A DNA stretch of 64,000 nucleotides. It comes from Diplonema papillatum (taxonomy: Eukaryota > Euglenozoa > Diplonemea > Diplonemida > Diplonemidae). The notes beneath the pieces were generated by a model. That model searched no databases, had not been told where the DNA came from, and saw only the letters and a list, made by a program, of their open reading frames with translations. Both the position numbers and the translations under genes were made by a program. The stretch covers positions 1 to 64,000 of the forward strand of contig JAPJBO010001074.1 of NCBI GenBank assembly GCA_030068145.1, in the 5' to 3' direction. Positions within the stretch are counted from its first letter, which is position 1. Each line of letters starts with the position of its first letter. Positions 23,238 through 32,985 of this stretch are shown in pieces.

Positions 23238-23690
23238 CCTAGACACCGAAACGGCGGCAAACCATATAGCAATCCAGCGAGAAAACCCGGGGAGGGGGTG
23301 TTAGGGGGGGGGGAGGGGGGGAAGATGTGCTTCACGTTCTTTTTCACGGCATGCACCCTCCTCCAGAAGAAGATGGCGGAAGGCGCGCGGAGTCGTTCGT
23401 GGTCGGGTGCACGGGGGGGCTCATCGCGCGGGCGGCCACGATACCGCTAGACCCGCACCGGAAGTCGCCGTTCGCGAAGCTAGTCCCCGGGAATCTGTCC
23501 GACACGACGCACTCCCTCCGGCTGCTCTACCGGTACACGCCCATGTGGGGCATCCGGATGGCTGTGTACGCGAACAGCGTGCGGCACTTCGGCGGCCAGC
23601 TGCCGGAGGCGTCGCCGATGGCGATGTTCCCGTACTTCTTCGCCAGCGGCGCGTGTTCACCGAGTTCATAACCCGAACGTTGCAGGGTTC
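23238..23690 (+). pseudogene. Truncated duplicate of the mitochondrial-carrier-like exon
   Basis: Nearly identical to 30402-30860, including about 75 bp upstream of the ATG. A deletion of about 34 nt after GGAAGGCGCG removes codons and shifts the frame. Homology stops shortly after GCGCGTGTTCACCGAGTTC, where one extra T is inserted relative to the intact copy. The following junction sequence (CTGAAGTTTCGACTGAAAT) is shared with the fragment at 31850-32040, so the two broken copies share an ancestor. Confidence 0.85.
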
Positions 23691-23879
23691 TCACAAAGCC
23701 TGAAGTTTCGACTGAAATCGGTAAGCCACCGACGAAGCGCAAACACACCGAAATTGGGACCCACAAAGCAATCAAGTGCTCCAATGCAGACGAAAACTGA
23801 AGGCAACGAGTTAGTTATTTCGGCCAGTGCAGTGCCTGGGAAGAAAATGTCGGGTTGACAGGGCAGCCACCTGATCCCG

Positions 23880-24112
23880 GCTCAGAGGCAGTTCTCCGAA
23901 ACTCCCCGAAACTTGCTCGAAACTCCCCGAAACTCCCCGAAACTCACCCCGTTTTTTGGAGAAAAAGTGGATTTGCTTGGGTGGGTGGGTGGGTGGGTGG
24001 GTGGTGGGTGGGTGGGTGGGTAGGTGGGTGGGTGGGTAGGTGGGTGGTGGGTGTGTGGGTGGGTGGGAGGGTGGTGAGTAGAAGGAGGTTTTCATACCGG
24101 CATGACGCATGA
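23880..24112. repeat. GAAACTCCCC decamers and (GGGT)n microsatellite
   Basis: About 23897-23947 has tandem CCGAAACT words, the same type as 25202-25290. About 23977-24075 is an interrupted GGGT/GGTG tract. Confidence 0.85.
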
Positions 24113-24700
24113 CGACGAATGTTTGAAGAACGGTTTAGACTTGGAGGTTCAGCGGAGAAGCAGGCACCGCCACTTCGCACCGTCTGGTGCTGTGCTACGC
24201 TCCACAAACCCAACCCGCAACGTACCACAAAACTCCCGCATCAACAAATCCACAAGACCCAGACTGTAAGAGCCGAACCAAATCACCATCGCAAAAAAAG
24301 AAAGTGCCGTTTGTGGCGGTCGAGGTGGTCGTTGACGAGGTGATGCAGACACCGCAAAGTGTACCGTATACTGGATGACGCACGAATGGTTGAAGAAACA
24401 TTTAGGCTTGGAGGTGCGGCGGGGAAGCGAGGCACCGCCACTTTGCACCGTCCGGTGCTCTGATACACTTCGCAAATACAACACATCACAACCCCCCGAA
24501 TCAACAAAACCCCAAGATCCACACCGTAACCGCCCGAAGCAAACCACCATGGCAAAAAAGGAAAATGCCGTTCGTGAAGGTCAAAGTGGTCGTTGTCGAC
24601 GCGATGCGGACTCCGCAGAATGGACCGTAAACTGGATGGCAATGACAAATGTTTGAACAAGGGATTAGACGTGGAGGTGCAGCGGAGTTCCGTGAAGAAT
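24112..24700. repeat. 262-bp tandem repeat, about 2.3 copies
   Basis: Units start near 24112, 24374 and 24636 (shared words GAATGTTTGAAGAACGGTTT and variants, GGCACCGCCACTT, CAAAAAAGRAAA). Copies are diverged, and open frames across them show no conserved protein. Confidence 0.75.
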
Positions 24701-25201
24701 GGACCCGAAGACCAAGAGGCATTCGCGTGGTTCTTGGGTCCTTACAAGGTGCAGAGCACCGGGCGTGGAAGCCACCAGGTTACCGTTGGGAGGGACGGGA
24801 ATCGATGCCCTGGTTGGTAACATAACGACGTAACCAGGTGGAAGGGGCAGTGGGGTCTGTACGCTACGGCTGCGACGAACACGGTTCCAATCCAGTTATT
24901 GGGTGGTTGACGGCGGCGCATCCGCAGCAGCAGCGAAGTCAACCACCGCCACCGTCCACGCGCGGGCGGGGATGAACACGGAACCTTCAAGAAGAAGGCA
25001 GAGGAGAACCGGGGGTAGTGAAGTAACGAAGCCCGCGGGGTATCGGCACCAGTCTGTCGTGAGCGTGCCACACCCTGGCAAAGACAAGCACATTTGGCCA
25101 GGCGTGCAGGAGATTACTTGCGCACGTGCCAGGCAAGCACCGGCAGCACAGGTCGCAAGTGCCAGCGAGGTAGCCGCATGGGGACCCCCAGTCCCAAACA
25201 G

Positions 25202-25290
25202 GGAAACTCCCCGAAACTACCCGAAACTACCCGAAACTACCCGAAACTCCCCGAAACTACCCGAAACTCCCCGAAACTCCCCGAAACTGT
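25202..25290 (+). repeat. 10-bp tandem array
   Basis: About nine units alternating CCGAAACTAC and CCGAAACTCC, matching the shorter array near 23900. Confidence 0.9.
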
Positions 25291-25502
25291 TGGGTCAGGA
25301 TCAGGTGGGGCAGCCTTGTTCTCCTTCAGTTGGGGAGTTTACCCCTCAGGTGACACCACTTTATCTTTAGCCATACTTCAACTTTCTTATGAATCAACAA
25401 AGACGCTTCGACGTCAAATTCTTTCGACAGAGGAGCGAAAGAAGCAAGTTACCATCCGAACAGATCTAAAGCAAAAAATAAAGGGACTCATGCAACGGCG
25501 GC

Positions 25503-26294
25503 ATGGAGCCAAAGCTCGTCGACCTGTCCGCAACGTTCGTCAACTTGGCTGGGTGCGGTGTTGGGGATGAAGTTGTGGTGTGCTTGTCGGAGGCACTCGC
25601 CACGAATCAGAACGTGGTGGACGTGGACCTGTCAGGGAACAACATCACCGACGTCGGGGCAGAGCACCTCGCCAGCATGTTGCGAAGAAACCGAGTGCTC
25701 AAGTACTTGAACCTATCTCGAAACGCCCTGGCCGACGACGGGGTGAGGTGGATTGCGCAAGCACTCCGCTGGAACAAGTCTCTTTCGGTTCTTTCGCTGT
25801 CGTCGAATCCGTTCGGAGATAGGGGAGTCGCGGACCTGGCGAAGGCACTCACCGCCAACGAAACCATCCAAGAACTGGTCCTGCTGGACTGCAACATGAC
25901 ATGCGACGGAGCAGTGGCTCTCGCGCAGCACCTGCACCTGAACACGTCGCTGCTGTACCTGTCCCTTCCATTCACGATGGGCTACCGCCTCATCGGCGAG
26001 ATCAACACCATCCTGCGGCACAATTGGCTCCGCGCCGGCTTCGTCAAGCAGTCGGCAAAGTCGTCGAAAGCATCCGAAAGGCTGCGCGCTGAGAAGGAGC
26101 AGTCTCGGAGGAAAATGTGGCGCACCCCAAAGCCTCCGCCCTCCGACGCACCCGGCCGCAACGGTGAGTTCTCGTCCACGCAGCTTCCCTCGCAAAGCTC
26201 GCAGTGGCTCGACAAGTCCTTGGGGGCCACCATGATGTACCTGCACCTACTTGACAAGACCAAACCCAGGCGGCCGCGGAAAACACCAGGCTAG
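25503..26294 (+). CDS. Leucine-rich-repeat protein of the ribonuclease-inhibitor type
   Basis: An uninterrupted 263-residue frame. Residues about 15-150 hold at least four LRRs of about 28 residues with the RI-type L-x2-L-x-L-(S)-x-N core: VVDVDLSGNNITDVGAEHLA, LKYLNLSRNALADDGVRWIA, LSVLSLSSNPFGDRGVADLA, IQELVLLDCNMTCDGAVALA. The C-terminal third is basic and Ser/Pro-rich, ending KTKPRRPRKTPG. There is no signal peptide, so a cytosolic protein-protein interaction role is likely. The first ATG of the frame is at 25503. A longer spliced 5' end cannot be excluded. Confidence 0.8.
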   Translation: MEPKLVDLSATFVNLAGCGVGDEVVVCLSEALATNQNVVDVDLSGNNITDVGAEHLASMLRRNRVLKYLNLSRNALADDGVRWIAQALRWNKSLSVLSLSSNPFGDRGVADLAKALTANETIQELVLLDCNMTCDGAVALAQHLHLNTSLLYLSLPFTMGYRLIGEINTILRHNWLRAGFVKQSAKSSKASERLRAEKEQSRRKMWRTPKPPPSDAPGRNGEFSSTQLPSQSSQWLDKSLGATMMYLHLLDKTKPRRPRKTPG

Positions 26295-27159
26295 TAGCCA
26301 AGATCTGTGATCGTACACATGCAATTCCCCGATGTAAAATGACCACATCAATTCCAGTTGTAGAAAGGCCACACTCGCATCCACAAGGCTATCGCTGTGC
26401 TTTGATGACAGACCCTTTCTGGCCTCGTTCTCGTTGCAAATACGACACTGAGAGGCAAGCAGCCAACGGCAGCATCGCACTTCACTAGACGACAACGTTC
26501 TTGGGGGCTACCAAGATGTGCCTCACCTCAACCTCAATAAGACCAAACCCCGGTGGTCGCGGAAAACACCAATAGCTCTGGGGATCCCGGGCAAATCTAG
26601 TCTCCCCATATGAGCGGGCACAAAAGGGCCCACCGCCCATCCCTTTCCCTTCGCTGTCTATCACGGTGTACCGCGTTTCACCATGGCCCATCAGGTCCAA
26701 CTAGCCCCTGAAGCTTCATAGTATTGCCGTTCATCACGGTGCATGGTCTACCAGAAGGCGGGCTGCTATAAATGCAAATTTTCAAGAACAACAACCGATC
26801 GACAACAGCGTACTAACCTCACTTCCGTTGCATCAAGAAAACAGGTGCCCGAAATGCAAACAAACAAAGGGAACACCAGTTCCGTTTTGCAACCCGTCTA
26901 TCCTTGCACCCCCCGCTCGCATTTTCATGTGGTCGGAAAGGTACACACACTTCACATTTTCTTTTCTCGCCTTATCTTGAACCTTTTTGAGTTCCACCAC
27001 ATCCCACTGCGTCAGACAAGGAATAGAACTGAGTTTCGTCTGGCACGAGAACACACGACTTTTTACAGAGTTTGTAGAGGAACAATATTCGTTTGACACG
27101 AGAACACACAGTCTGTCCGACAGAGCTTGCAGAGGAAGAGAGAAGAAAGCGGGGGGATA
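26295..27159. other. Intergenic, with duplicated 3' end of the LRR gene
   Basis: About 26498-26576 is a diverged copy of the LRR gene's last codons (26216-26290; CTTGGGGGCTACCAAGATGT, AAGACCAAACCCCGG, CGCGGAAAACACCA). Repeat F lies at 26645-26760 and a repeat-L-like stretch at 26772-26875. About 27048-27140 has two related GAGAACACAC ... AGAGGAA words just upstream of the arabinofuranosidase. Confidence 0.7.
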
Positions 27160-29223
27160 ATGATGTTCCAGGCGGCCCTAGCGGTCGCTGTGCTCGCGCA
27201 GAACACAGCGACCGTGCACAACACGAAGGGAGCTGCGATCAAGACGAACCACTTTTCGATGTTCTACGAAACGGAGATCAACTTCGGCGGGGAGGGCGGA
27301 TTGTATGGCGAACTCGTGTGGAACCGCGATTTCGAAGCTCTCGGCAGAGGGAAGCTCAGCGTCGACGACCCGCCGGCCAGGGCCAGCCGCGACGAGCGGG
27401 TCGCCGAGCTTAGGCAAATGAGGAGGCAAGCTGCAGAGGAGCCCGCCTCCGTCGGCGACCAGCTGGACCCGGGCGAACCGGCGGCAGTCCCGGGCGTCAT
27501 TGCGCCGTGGACAGCCGTCGGCGGCGTCAGCGCGAAGTCGGTCAACACGACACAGCCTTTCATGTCGAACCCTTGGGTCGTTAGCTTCACGGCCTCGGCC
27601 GCCGGGCAAGGCATCGAAAACCCCGGCTACTGGGGAATGAACCTGAGGACAGAAACAGCCTTCGACTTCTCGTTCTACGGCATGGGAAACGGTGCCGTCA
27701 TGTACGCGCAGCTCATGTGCGGTACACAGGTCATTTCTGAGTCGCCGAAATTCGAACCAATGACTTCGCAGTGGCAGATGTTCAATGCCTCATTGCAACC
27801 CACCTCGCCCTGCTTCGGTGGCAGTCTCCGTGTGCTGACTGCTACACCGAACGTGGCCATCTACTTGGACCACGTTTCCATGTTTCCGGGTGATGCTGTG
27901 TTGGGTCTCTTCCGCCCAGACTTGTTCGCGTTTCTCAAAGAATATGCACCGCCGATGATGCGCCTTCCTGGGGGTAACTACCTCGAAGGCACCGGTCCGA
28001 GGACCCGCTGGCAGTGGAAGAGAAGCATCGGCCCCAAGGAGACGAGGAGTGGGCACTACAACAGCGCCTGGAGGTACTGGGTTACCGATGGATTGGGTCT
28101 CATGGAGCTCCTTCGCCTCACAGAGCACTTGAACGCGCAGCCTTTGGTGTCCATCTACACCGGTTTCTCGCTTGGCAGACAGTACGTTCCCCTGAACGAG
28201 AGCCAGCAATTCGTTGATGATGCTATGGACCTTATGGAATACTCAAACGGTGGAGTGAACACCGTGTGGGGGCAAAGGAGAGTAGAAGACGGCCATCCAA
28301 CATCCTTCAATGTGTCGATGCTCGAAATCGGAAACGAAGAAACTCAGCAAGGACAAGAAGGATACGGTGGCCACTACAAAATCATCATGGATCCTTTGCG
28401 ACAAAAGTATCCCGACATTTTTATAGTCGCATCGGGCTTGGAGATTGCCACAAATGGAGGTAGGTCGACTTCGTGTCTCCCGTGTGTCGGTGGTTGCGAT
28501 ATGGCACCTCAGCACTGTGATGCTTGGGATGAGCACACATACGATAATGCCACTTCGATGGCGAGTTTAGTCGACCTGTATGACAATTACTACTCACCGT
28601 CCTTCTGCCAGACGGTGAACGGGACTCAGTGCCCTCCTGTGTACGTCCTTGAATTCGCATGTGCTTTCCAACCACTCACAATTCAATCCGCTGTGGCGGA
28701 AGGCATGTTCTTGATTGGTACTGAGAGGAACGCTGATGTTGTTCATGCCACCGCATTCGCTCCCCTCTTCGTGAACGTCCGTGGACAGCAGTGGGGGTAC
28801 AACCTGATCAACTTCAACGCGTCACACGTTTTCGCGCTTCCAAGCTACTCTTCACAGCTGATCCTAAAGCGGAGCATTGGAGACCACACCTTGCAAACGA
28901 ACATCAGCAGCCACGAGCAGGGTGTGCAGCGCTGGTCTGCGATTGCGAGCTTCAAGGGAACCAACACTGTCATCGTGAAAGTGGCCAATTTTGAGTTCTT
29001 AAACTTCACAGTCGACATCAGCTTTGAAGGCTTCCCCTCACCTCTTACTTTCCCGAGCACTGCCAACTACATGGGCAGCAGCGACGCTTCAATGGCCAAC
29101 ACTTTGGACAACCCGAACGTGGTTTCCATCACCAGCGTGCCTCTGAAGGTCAACGGTCAAACAGTTTCCATCACCATGGACACTTATGCTGTGGCTGTCT
29201 TCGAGGCCACTTTGAATGCATGA
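27160..29223 (+). CDS. Secreted GH51 alpha-L-arabinofuranosidase
   Basis: A retaining glycosidase that removes terminal alpha-L-arabinofuranosyl groups from arabinan or arabinoxylan. The 687-residue frame has no intron. It starts with a short hydrophobic signal peptide (MMFQAALAVAVLAQ). The family N-terminal motif FYETEINFGGEGGLYGELVW follows, then a beta-sandwich insert of carbohydrate-binding type. The TIM barrel carries MRLPGGNYLEGT, the acid/base Glu393 in EIGNEE and the nucleophile Glu498 in VLEFACAF. APLFVNVRGQQW and a C-terminal beta domain complete it, so domain order and length match plant and bacterial GH51 enzymes. EFA replaces the more usual EYA. The start at 27160 or 27163 is chosen over 27127 because it puts the signal peptide at the N terminus. 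Lack of introns beside intron-rich genes may indicate transfer or a retrocopy. Confidence 0.93.
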   Translation: MMFQAALAVAVLAQNTATVHNTKGAAIKTNHFSMFYETEINFGGEGGLYGELVWNRDFEALGRGKLSVDDPPARASRDERVAELRQMRRQAAEEPASVGDQLDPGEPAAVPGVIAPWTAVGGVSAKSVNTTQPFMSNPWVVSFTASAAGQGIENPGYWGMNLRTETAFDFSFYGMGNGAVMYAQLMCGTQVISESPKFEPMTSQWQMFNASLQPTSPCFGGSLRVLTATPNVAIYLDHVSMFPGDAVLGLFRPDLFAFLKEYAPPMMRLPGGNYLEGTGPRTRWQWKRSIGPKETRSGHYNSAWRYWVTDGLGLMELLRLTEHLNAQPLVSIYTGFSLGRQYVPLNESQQFVDDAMDLMEYSNGGVNTVWGQRRVEDGHPTSFNVSMLEIGNEETQQGQEGYGGHYKIIMDPLRQKYPDIFIVASGLEIATNGGRSTSCLPCVGGCDMAPQHCDAWDEHTYDNATSMASLVDLYDNYYSPSFCQTVNGTQCPPVYVLEFACAFQPLTIQSAVAEGMFLIGTERNADVVHATAFAPLFVNVRGQQWGYNLINFNASHVFALPSYSSQLILKRSIGDHTLQTNISSHEQGVQRWSAIASFKGTNTVIVKVANFEFLNFTVDISFEGFPSPLTFPSTANYMGSSDASMANTLDNPNVVSITSVPLKVNGQTVSITMDTYAVAVFEATLNA

Positions 29224-30401
29224 GCCAGGAGTAGTAGTAGTAAACCACCCACGATTCTTCGGCGTTGTGTGCCGAAATCACTCTACACCAAGCACTCTAC
29301 TTCCGAGTCTTTGGTACTGTTGACCAGTAGTGTGATCTTAAAACCCGAGTTCGAAATGTACAGTTGTACACACCACACATGGCTATGTGTGTTCTCCAGG
29401 GCCCGGAATGTGGGATGAAGGGTATTCTCCCACATACTGTGTGTAAATTGCGGGACCAGCGGATTCTGCAAGTGGACCAGGTCGACTGAAACTCGTGTGG
29501 TTTGCGGAGACACAAACAATACAAAATGGGTTTGCGGGCACCTCTGCAGCTCGGGTCATCAACGTTTGTAATGTGTTCAATTTAGAAGAGTGAAAACCCG
29601 CCTTACACAAGCAACATTATCCTCCTTTCCCCTCGCCACCCCACCCTCAATCCCTCTACGGTCAACCAGAGACATACAATACAGGGGGTTAGAACTCAAA
29701 ATACATGCTTCAAGAGCGAAGCCAGCGAAGTCTTCTCCCTGTGATGAGAAGATATGACATTTGACCGCGACTCCAACTCACAGTACTGTTTCTTGCAACA
29801 AGCCAACGTTTTCCCAACCTCGTTCCCTGTTCTTTGGCATCTTTCGAGCCTGAGACCATTCTCCCCCCTCCGTTCATGAACTTGACCACAACCAGTGGCA
29901 TCTGACTCTGTTGTCTTCAGAATGCAATTGTACACAGTTTCTCAGCTAATTGAACATGAAGCAGAGAGAAGCTCTCTCCTGTGATATGCCAAACTCGAAT
30001 TGTACTCGTTGTTGCTCTTTCAATGACATATGGGTCAATGCCAAAGCCCCCCAATGCGTCCTAAACCCCCTTATTAGCACACTGGACAGACAGTGGCGCA
30101 CAGGCAGGAGTCTTGGGAGCTGGCAATGAAGAATCTGCACATACAAACAGGAGTCTGCAAGGCGAGTTTTGTGCACCCGTGGTCACCCAGAGCAGAACAC
30201 ATGTTTTTCCCCAGGTGCTGACCCTTGCCGCCCAGTGAAAAATCAGAAATAGATTCGTTGTTTCTGACCCTATTTTGGATCATCCGGCATACCATACCCG
30301 GTTTGTGAGCTCCTATGCATGACACGGGGCCCATCTGGTGAGAACTAATACTCAGAAGTTGCTTTTGCACACACACACACACACATTTACATTGGACTCC
30401 A
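29224..30401. other. Intergenic, no gene seen
   Basis: Mostly non-repetitive relative to the rest of the window. A stretch near 29640-29700 shares CTCTACGGTCAACC with the AK6 upstream units. A short CA run lies at 30369-30385. Confidence 0.6.
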
Positions 30402-30479
30402 GACACCGAAACGGCGGCAAAACATATAGCAATCCAGCGAGAAAACCCGGGGAGGGGGTGTTAGGGGGGGTGGGGAAAG

Positions 30480-31236
30480 ATGTGCTTCACGTTCTTTTTC
30501 ACGGCATGCACCCTCCTCCAGAAGAAGATGGCGGAAGGCGCGCACTTCTTCGTCCACTCGGCGGAGACGATGCCGATGGAGTCGTTCGTGGTCGGGTGCA
30601 CGGGGGGGCTCATCGCGCGGGCGGCCACGATACCGCTAGACCCGCACCGGAAGTCGCCGTTCGCGAAGCTAGTCCCCGGGAATCTGTCCGACACGACGCA
30701 CTCCCTCCGGCTGCTCTACCGGTACACGCCCATGTGGGGCATCCGGATGGCTGTGTACGCGAACAGCGTGCGGCACTTCGGCGGCCAGCTGCCGGAGGCG
30801 TCGCCGATGGCGATGTTCCCGTACTTCTTCGCCAGCGGCGCGTTCACCGAGTTCTGGACACGGCTCATCACCAACCCCTTCGTCCGGATCCGTTACGAGC
30901 GAGACCTTGCAATCTCCCGCGGCGAAGCCAAGGTTACCTCGTTGTCCACGGCCCAGGCCCTCTTCAAGCGGCAGGGTGCCCTTTTCCTGCTCCAGGACGG
31001 CGCGAAATACAGGGTCGAGCTGCCGAAGATGGGGCTCCTCTTCGGCGTCTACCACAGCCTGCGCAACGCGGTCCTCGGCGCCGCGGCCGGTGACGGTACC
31101 ATCGCGGACGTGAACTTCCTGTTGAAAATCCCCGTGGACTTCGTCTGCGGCGGGATCGCTGGCGCCGCAGCGAACGCGGCCACGCACAAATTCGCAGAGG
31201 GCGTCTACTCGGCGCAGCCGGTTTACACCGGAAGAA
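30480..31236 (+). CDS. Mitochondrial carrier (SLC25)-like protein, divergent; probable first exon
   Basis: The frame reads MCFTFFFTAC... or, from 30528, MAEGAHFFVH.... It shows three spaced repeats in the manner of carriers: VVGCTGGLIARAATIPLDPH with a P-x-D-x-x-R signature; a second with FFASGAFTEFWTRLITNPFV followed by R-x-R; a third with CGGIAGAAANAATHKFAEG, in which the P-x-D signature is missing. About 250 residues, slightly short for the roughly 300 of the family. A donor A|gtatgg at 31237 probably ends the exon. Without splicing the frame stops at 31256. The downstream exon was not found. Inner mitochondrial membrane transport is inferred; the substrate is unknown. It is the intact parent of the pseudogene at 23238. 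Confidence 0.68.
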
Positions 31237-31256
31237 GTATGGTTTCTTTCACCTAG

Positions 31257-32167
31257 CACGTACCTGGCGCGCCTGACCGAGCGAGCTACGAGGGTCCAAA
31301 AAATACAACCTGCCCCTTTTCTTTTTTTAGAAACGTTTTCTCCTTTCCTCCTTTACTTTGATCATAGGTGTCACGGCAAGTTTTGGCAGCCGCTGCTCAA
31401 CAAAATTTGACGTGGGCGGCTTTAGATTTACATCTGAATGACACCTCAACACAAAACAAGTTGTCGACAACTAACAAGTAAAAGAATAAAACAAAACTAC
31501 GCATTTCTTTTTGCATACCAGGGAAAGCCTGCTACACGGGAGCCAAGCTTCACGTGTTCGGTGGTACTGTAGAGGTCTAGTAGCAACCGAGTCCCAAGCC
31601 TCAAGGCGTGGGCTTGGCGCTTGCGCTGAACAAGCTCTTCGAGACGGTCACAGACAGAGCGGACGGGGTTGTGGCACTGCGCTGCCTCCGACTCAAGCTT
31701 TGCAAGCTGTGGTTGACCGTCACGTTCCTGGACCCGCAGCGACCTTTTTCCTTTTTCCTTCGTTCCTTTTGCATCTGCCTTGTAGGGAATCCTCGTGCGA
31801 GGCTGCCAGTTGCGGAGTCTCAAAGCATTGTCTATCGCAACAAGAGTCCAGTTCCTCCGGTTGCTCTACAGGTACACGCCCATGTGGGGGGTCCGGATAG
31901 CCATGTACGCGAACAGCGTGCGGCACTTCGGCGGCCAGCTGCCGGAGGCAGCGATGTTAATCGCCACCGGCGCGTGTTCACCGAGTTCAGATTCCGAAAG
32001 TCACAGGGGTTTCAAAAACCTGAAGTTTCGACTGAAATTGGTACCCCACCCGCTGAGCCTTCCTTGTTGTCCACCGTACCTGGTATCGGGGTGCTCCGAA
32101 CGTGTGTTGGCCGCCAGGCGTGCCAGGTCTACAGCACAGGATTACCCACTTCAACCCATGCACTTTA
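31257..32167. other. Intergenic or intronic: repeat A and a third carrier-exon fragment
   Basis: Repeat A (31517-31748, -) is bounded by TTCTTTTTGCAT (31505-31516) and TTCCTTTTGCAT, a likely 12-bp target duplication. Next is a short repeat-B-like stretch (about 31780-31830), then a broken carrier-exon fragment. Confidence 0.7.
31852..32045 (+). pseudogene. Carrier-exon fragment, third copy
   Basis: Matches the codons for RLLYRYTPMWGIRMAVYANS onward of the gene at 30480, with an internal deletion, then the same extra T and 3' junction as the pseudogene at 23238-23690. Confidence 0.85.
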
Positions 32168-32584
32168 CAGGTTAGACGGTAATTCTGGCGTTTTTAATTC
32201 TGGCGGATTTGGCTGTCCGCCAGAAATAAAAATGCCAGAATTAACGCCGCATGTAACAGGTGAACTACGGACACACAGTGTTGGCCTTCTGTGTTTTTTT
32301 TGATGAAAAACGCCCACCCGCCAGCATAGCCCGCCCTTTCCCCCTCACGCGTTTCGTTTCTTGAACGTTGCTCTTCTTTTTTCTGTACAAACCCCTCGTG
32401 TGCCTTCTACTGTACTGTTTACCCACGGTACCAATCACCACGATGCCATTTTCCCTCCTCCTCCTCTGAAGTAAATAATTAGATCAAAAAGGCCGAAAAA
32501 TCGAAAAATCCCGGTCCGCCAGAAATACAAACGCCACCTTTAAAGACGACGCAGTTAGAGCCGCCAGAATTACCGTCTAACCTG
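32168..32584. mobile_element. TA-flanked inverted-repeat element (Tc1/mariner-type MITE)
   Basis: 23-bp perfect terminal inverted repeats begin CAGGTTAGACGGTAATTCTG (32168-32190 and the complement of 32562-32584). TA lies outside each end (32166-32167, 32585-32586). A 10-bp hairpin (TTCTGGCGGA/TCCGCCAGAA, 32197-32224) sits just inside. 417 bp with no transposase frame, so non-autonomous. Confidence 0.85.
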
Positions 32585-32639
32585 TAACACACGCACTCAC
32601 ATACATACACACCCATGCACAGCTCTGCAGCATGCTGTA

Positions 32640-32807
32640 ATGATGGAGGCACCCGTGGCGGCATTCGTCTTCGCTTTCTATGGTGTCGCACTCCACTTCA
32701 TCAGCAGCGACCCGACTTGGGATGGCGGATTGTCCGGCTGGGAGCCAGTGGTAGAGGAGCTCTCCGCCTATGGCGGGCACCTGCACGCGAACCACGGCAT
32801 CATCTGA
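32640..32807 (+). other. Small ORF in a repeated segment
   Basis: A 55-codon frame MMEAPVAAFVFAFYGVALHF ending at TGA. The same segment recurs in decayed form at about 34160-34255 (shared GGAGCCAGTGG, AGAGGAGC, GGCGGGC words), so it is more probably a repeat than a gene. Confidence 0.3.
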
Positions 32808-32839
32808 GGAAGACCGCAAACCCGAACCAGTATGACAAA

Positions 32840-32985
32840 GAAGAGGGTCCGTCGGCTGATACGAGCTTGATGCTCCGCATGCCGTGTGCCGTGGGCACCG
32901 CCTGCTGCACACGGGGATTCGTTTGCGACAATAAAACCTCGGAGGGAAAAATACTGCGTGTGTATCCCACTCAAGGAAAAAGGGC
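32840..32985 (-). repeat. Interspersed repeat N (short copy)
   Basis: Reverse-complement copy of part of 39285-39815 and 49190-49710. Read on the + strand here it keeps an open frame with CAVGTACCTRGFVCDNKTSE and LRVYPTQGK, similar to the minus-strand frames of the two longer copies. Confidence 0.75.
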
